This document shows positions 6,369 through 7,002 of a stretch of 7,002 bases of DNA, piece after piece; the stretch's first letter is position 1; every line of letters begins with the position of its first letter. Source of the DNA: Thiobacillus sp. UBA2186 (lineage in GTDB: Bacteria; Pseudomonadota; Gammaproteobacteria; Burkholderiales; Thiobacillaceae). A program made the translations under genes and the position numbers. The stretch is taken from contig DCVO01000016.1 in the NCBI GenBank assembly GCA_002327405.1, positions 782-7,783 of the forward strand. Reading direction: 5' to 3'. The notes beneath the pieces were generated by a model. It saw nothing but the letters and a program-made list of their open reading frames with translations, was not told the DNA's origin and searched no databases.

Positions 6369-7002
6369 CTACTGTTGCGCGGAAAAACGGTAGCCTGCGC
6401 CGCGCACCGTCTGCACCAGGCCTTCGTGACCGCTCACTTCCAGCGCTAGCCGCAATCTGCGGATATGCACGTCCACGGTACGTTCCTCGACGAAGACGTC
6501 GTCGCCCCATACCTGATCCAGCAACTGGGAACGGGTGTACACGCGCTCGGGGTGGGTCATGAAGAAGTGCAGCAGGCGGAATTCGGTCGGCCCCAGCTCC
6601 AGCGGTTTGCCGTTGCCGGTGACGCGGTGGCTGGCCGGGTCCAGCCTGAGGCCGGCGGTTTCCACTGCCTCTTCGGTCATCTGCGGGGCGCGGCGGCGCA
6701 GCACGGCACGGATGCGCGACACCAGTTCGCGCGGCGAAAACGGCTTGGTGATGTAGTCGTCCGCGCCGATCTCGAGCCCGAGAATCTTGTCCAGCTGGTC
6801 CGATTTCGCGGTCAGCATGATCACGGGCAGATCGGCCGTATCGGCGTTGGCCCGGATCATCCGGCACACCTCCATCCCGTTCATCTCCGGCATCATCAGA
6901 TCGAGGATGACCAGCGCCGGCCTTTCCGCCTTGACCATTTCCAGCGCCCTGCGGCCGTCGAACGCCCGAAAGACGGCGTAGCCTTCCTGTTCGAGATTGA
7001 AG
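6369..7002 (-). CDS. phoB: phosphate regulon response regulator PhoB, 5' end outside the window
   Basis: The last 210 residues of an OmpR/PhoB-class DNA-binding response regulator; the frame is open to the window edge and begins FNLEQEGYAVFRAF. By comparison with E. coli PhoB (229 residues) about 19 N-terminal residues, including the acidic pair, are missing. The receiver domain shows the phosphoacceptor aspartate in LVILDLMMP (visible residue 34), the switch threonine in IMLTAKSD (64) and the conserved lysine in ITKPFSPREL (86). A winged-helix output domain follows from about visible residue 112 to the end (LELGPTEFRLLHFF, YTRSQLLDQVWG, ERTVDVHIRRLR, VRGAGYRF). When phosphorylated by PhoR it should bind pho boxes and activate phosphate uptake and scavenging genes. 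The ATG at 6938 is internal, within the receiver domain. phoR follows after 37 bp. Identification as PhoB rather than another family member rests on the KPFSPREL and output-domain sequence and on the adjacent PhoR. Confidence 0.95.
   Translation of the reverse strand, partial: FNLEQEGYAVFRAFDGRRALEMVKAERPALVILDLMMPEMNGMEVCRMIRANADTADLPVIMLTAKSDQLDKILGLEIGADDYITKPFSPRELVSRIRAVLRRRAPQMTEEAVETAGLRLDPASHRVTGNGKPLELGPTEFRLLHFFMTHPERVYTRSQLLDQVWGDDVFVEERTVDVHIRRLRLALEVSGHEGLVQTVRGAGYRFSAQQ

Noticed and set aside
5123..6562. Long plus-strand open frame of 479 codons across phoR and the end of phoB
   Set aside because: It is antisense to phoR and phoB, whose motifs are all intact; it spans two real genes and their gap and has no recognisable domain.

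Overview
The window is a compact stretch of ordinary bacterial chromosome carrying six genes, two of them cut by the window edges. Its GC-rich coding sequence, the pairing of an HdrB-like CCG oxidoreductase tail with a HIT protein, and the form of PhoB/PhoR and Uup suggest a betaproteobacterium. The finer placement (a Nitrosomonadales/Rhodocyclales-type environmental lineage) is inference from remembered protein resemblance, not a search. No tRNA, rRNA, CRISPR array, insertion sequence, phage gene or attachment site is visible.

Left half, plus strand (1-3004): the 3' end of a large iron-sulfur/flavin oxidoreductase gene overlaps by 4 bp (GTGA) a HIT-family nucleotide hydrolase/transferase gene. 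After about 108 bp comes a 668-residue inner-membrane protein with a periplasmic helical sensor region followed by GGDEF and EAL domains. Both enzymatic domains and the RxxD inhibitory site look intact, so this is probably a cyclic-di-GMP enzyme that can make and degrade the messenger. A strong rho-independent terminator ends this unit.

Right half, minus strand (7002 down to 3014): phoB (5' end cut off), phoR and uup lie in a row. PhoR and PhoB form the phosphate-starvation two-component pair, with 37 bp between them and a good ribosome binding site before phoR. A 97-bp gap rich in GGGAGG repeats separates phoR from uup. It can fold into a 64-nt imperfect hairpin followed by five T on the minus strand, ending just before the uup start codon. 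uup encodes a two-domain ABC-F ATPase of the Uup subfamily and converges on the GGDEF-EAL gene with only 9 bp between stop codons. The plus-strand terminator is built partly from the last codons of uup.

No clearly undescribed system was found. The most interesting item is the repeat-rich hairpin between phoR and uup, which may terminate or attenuate phoBR transcription before uup and leaves uup without a visible Shine-Dalgarno sequence. The next is the unidentified sensory region of the dual cyclic-di-GMP enzyme.
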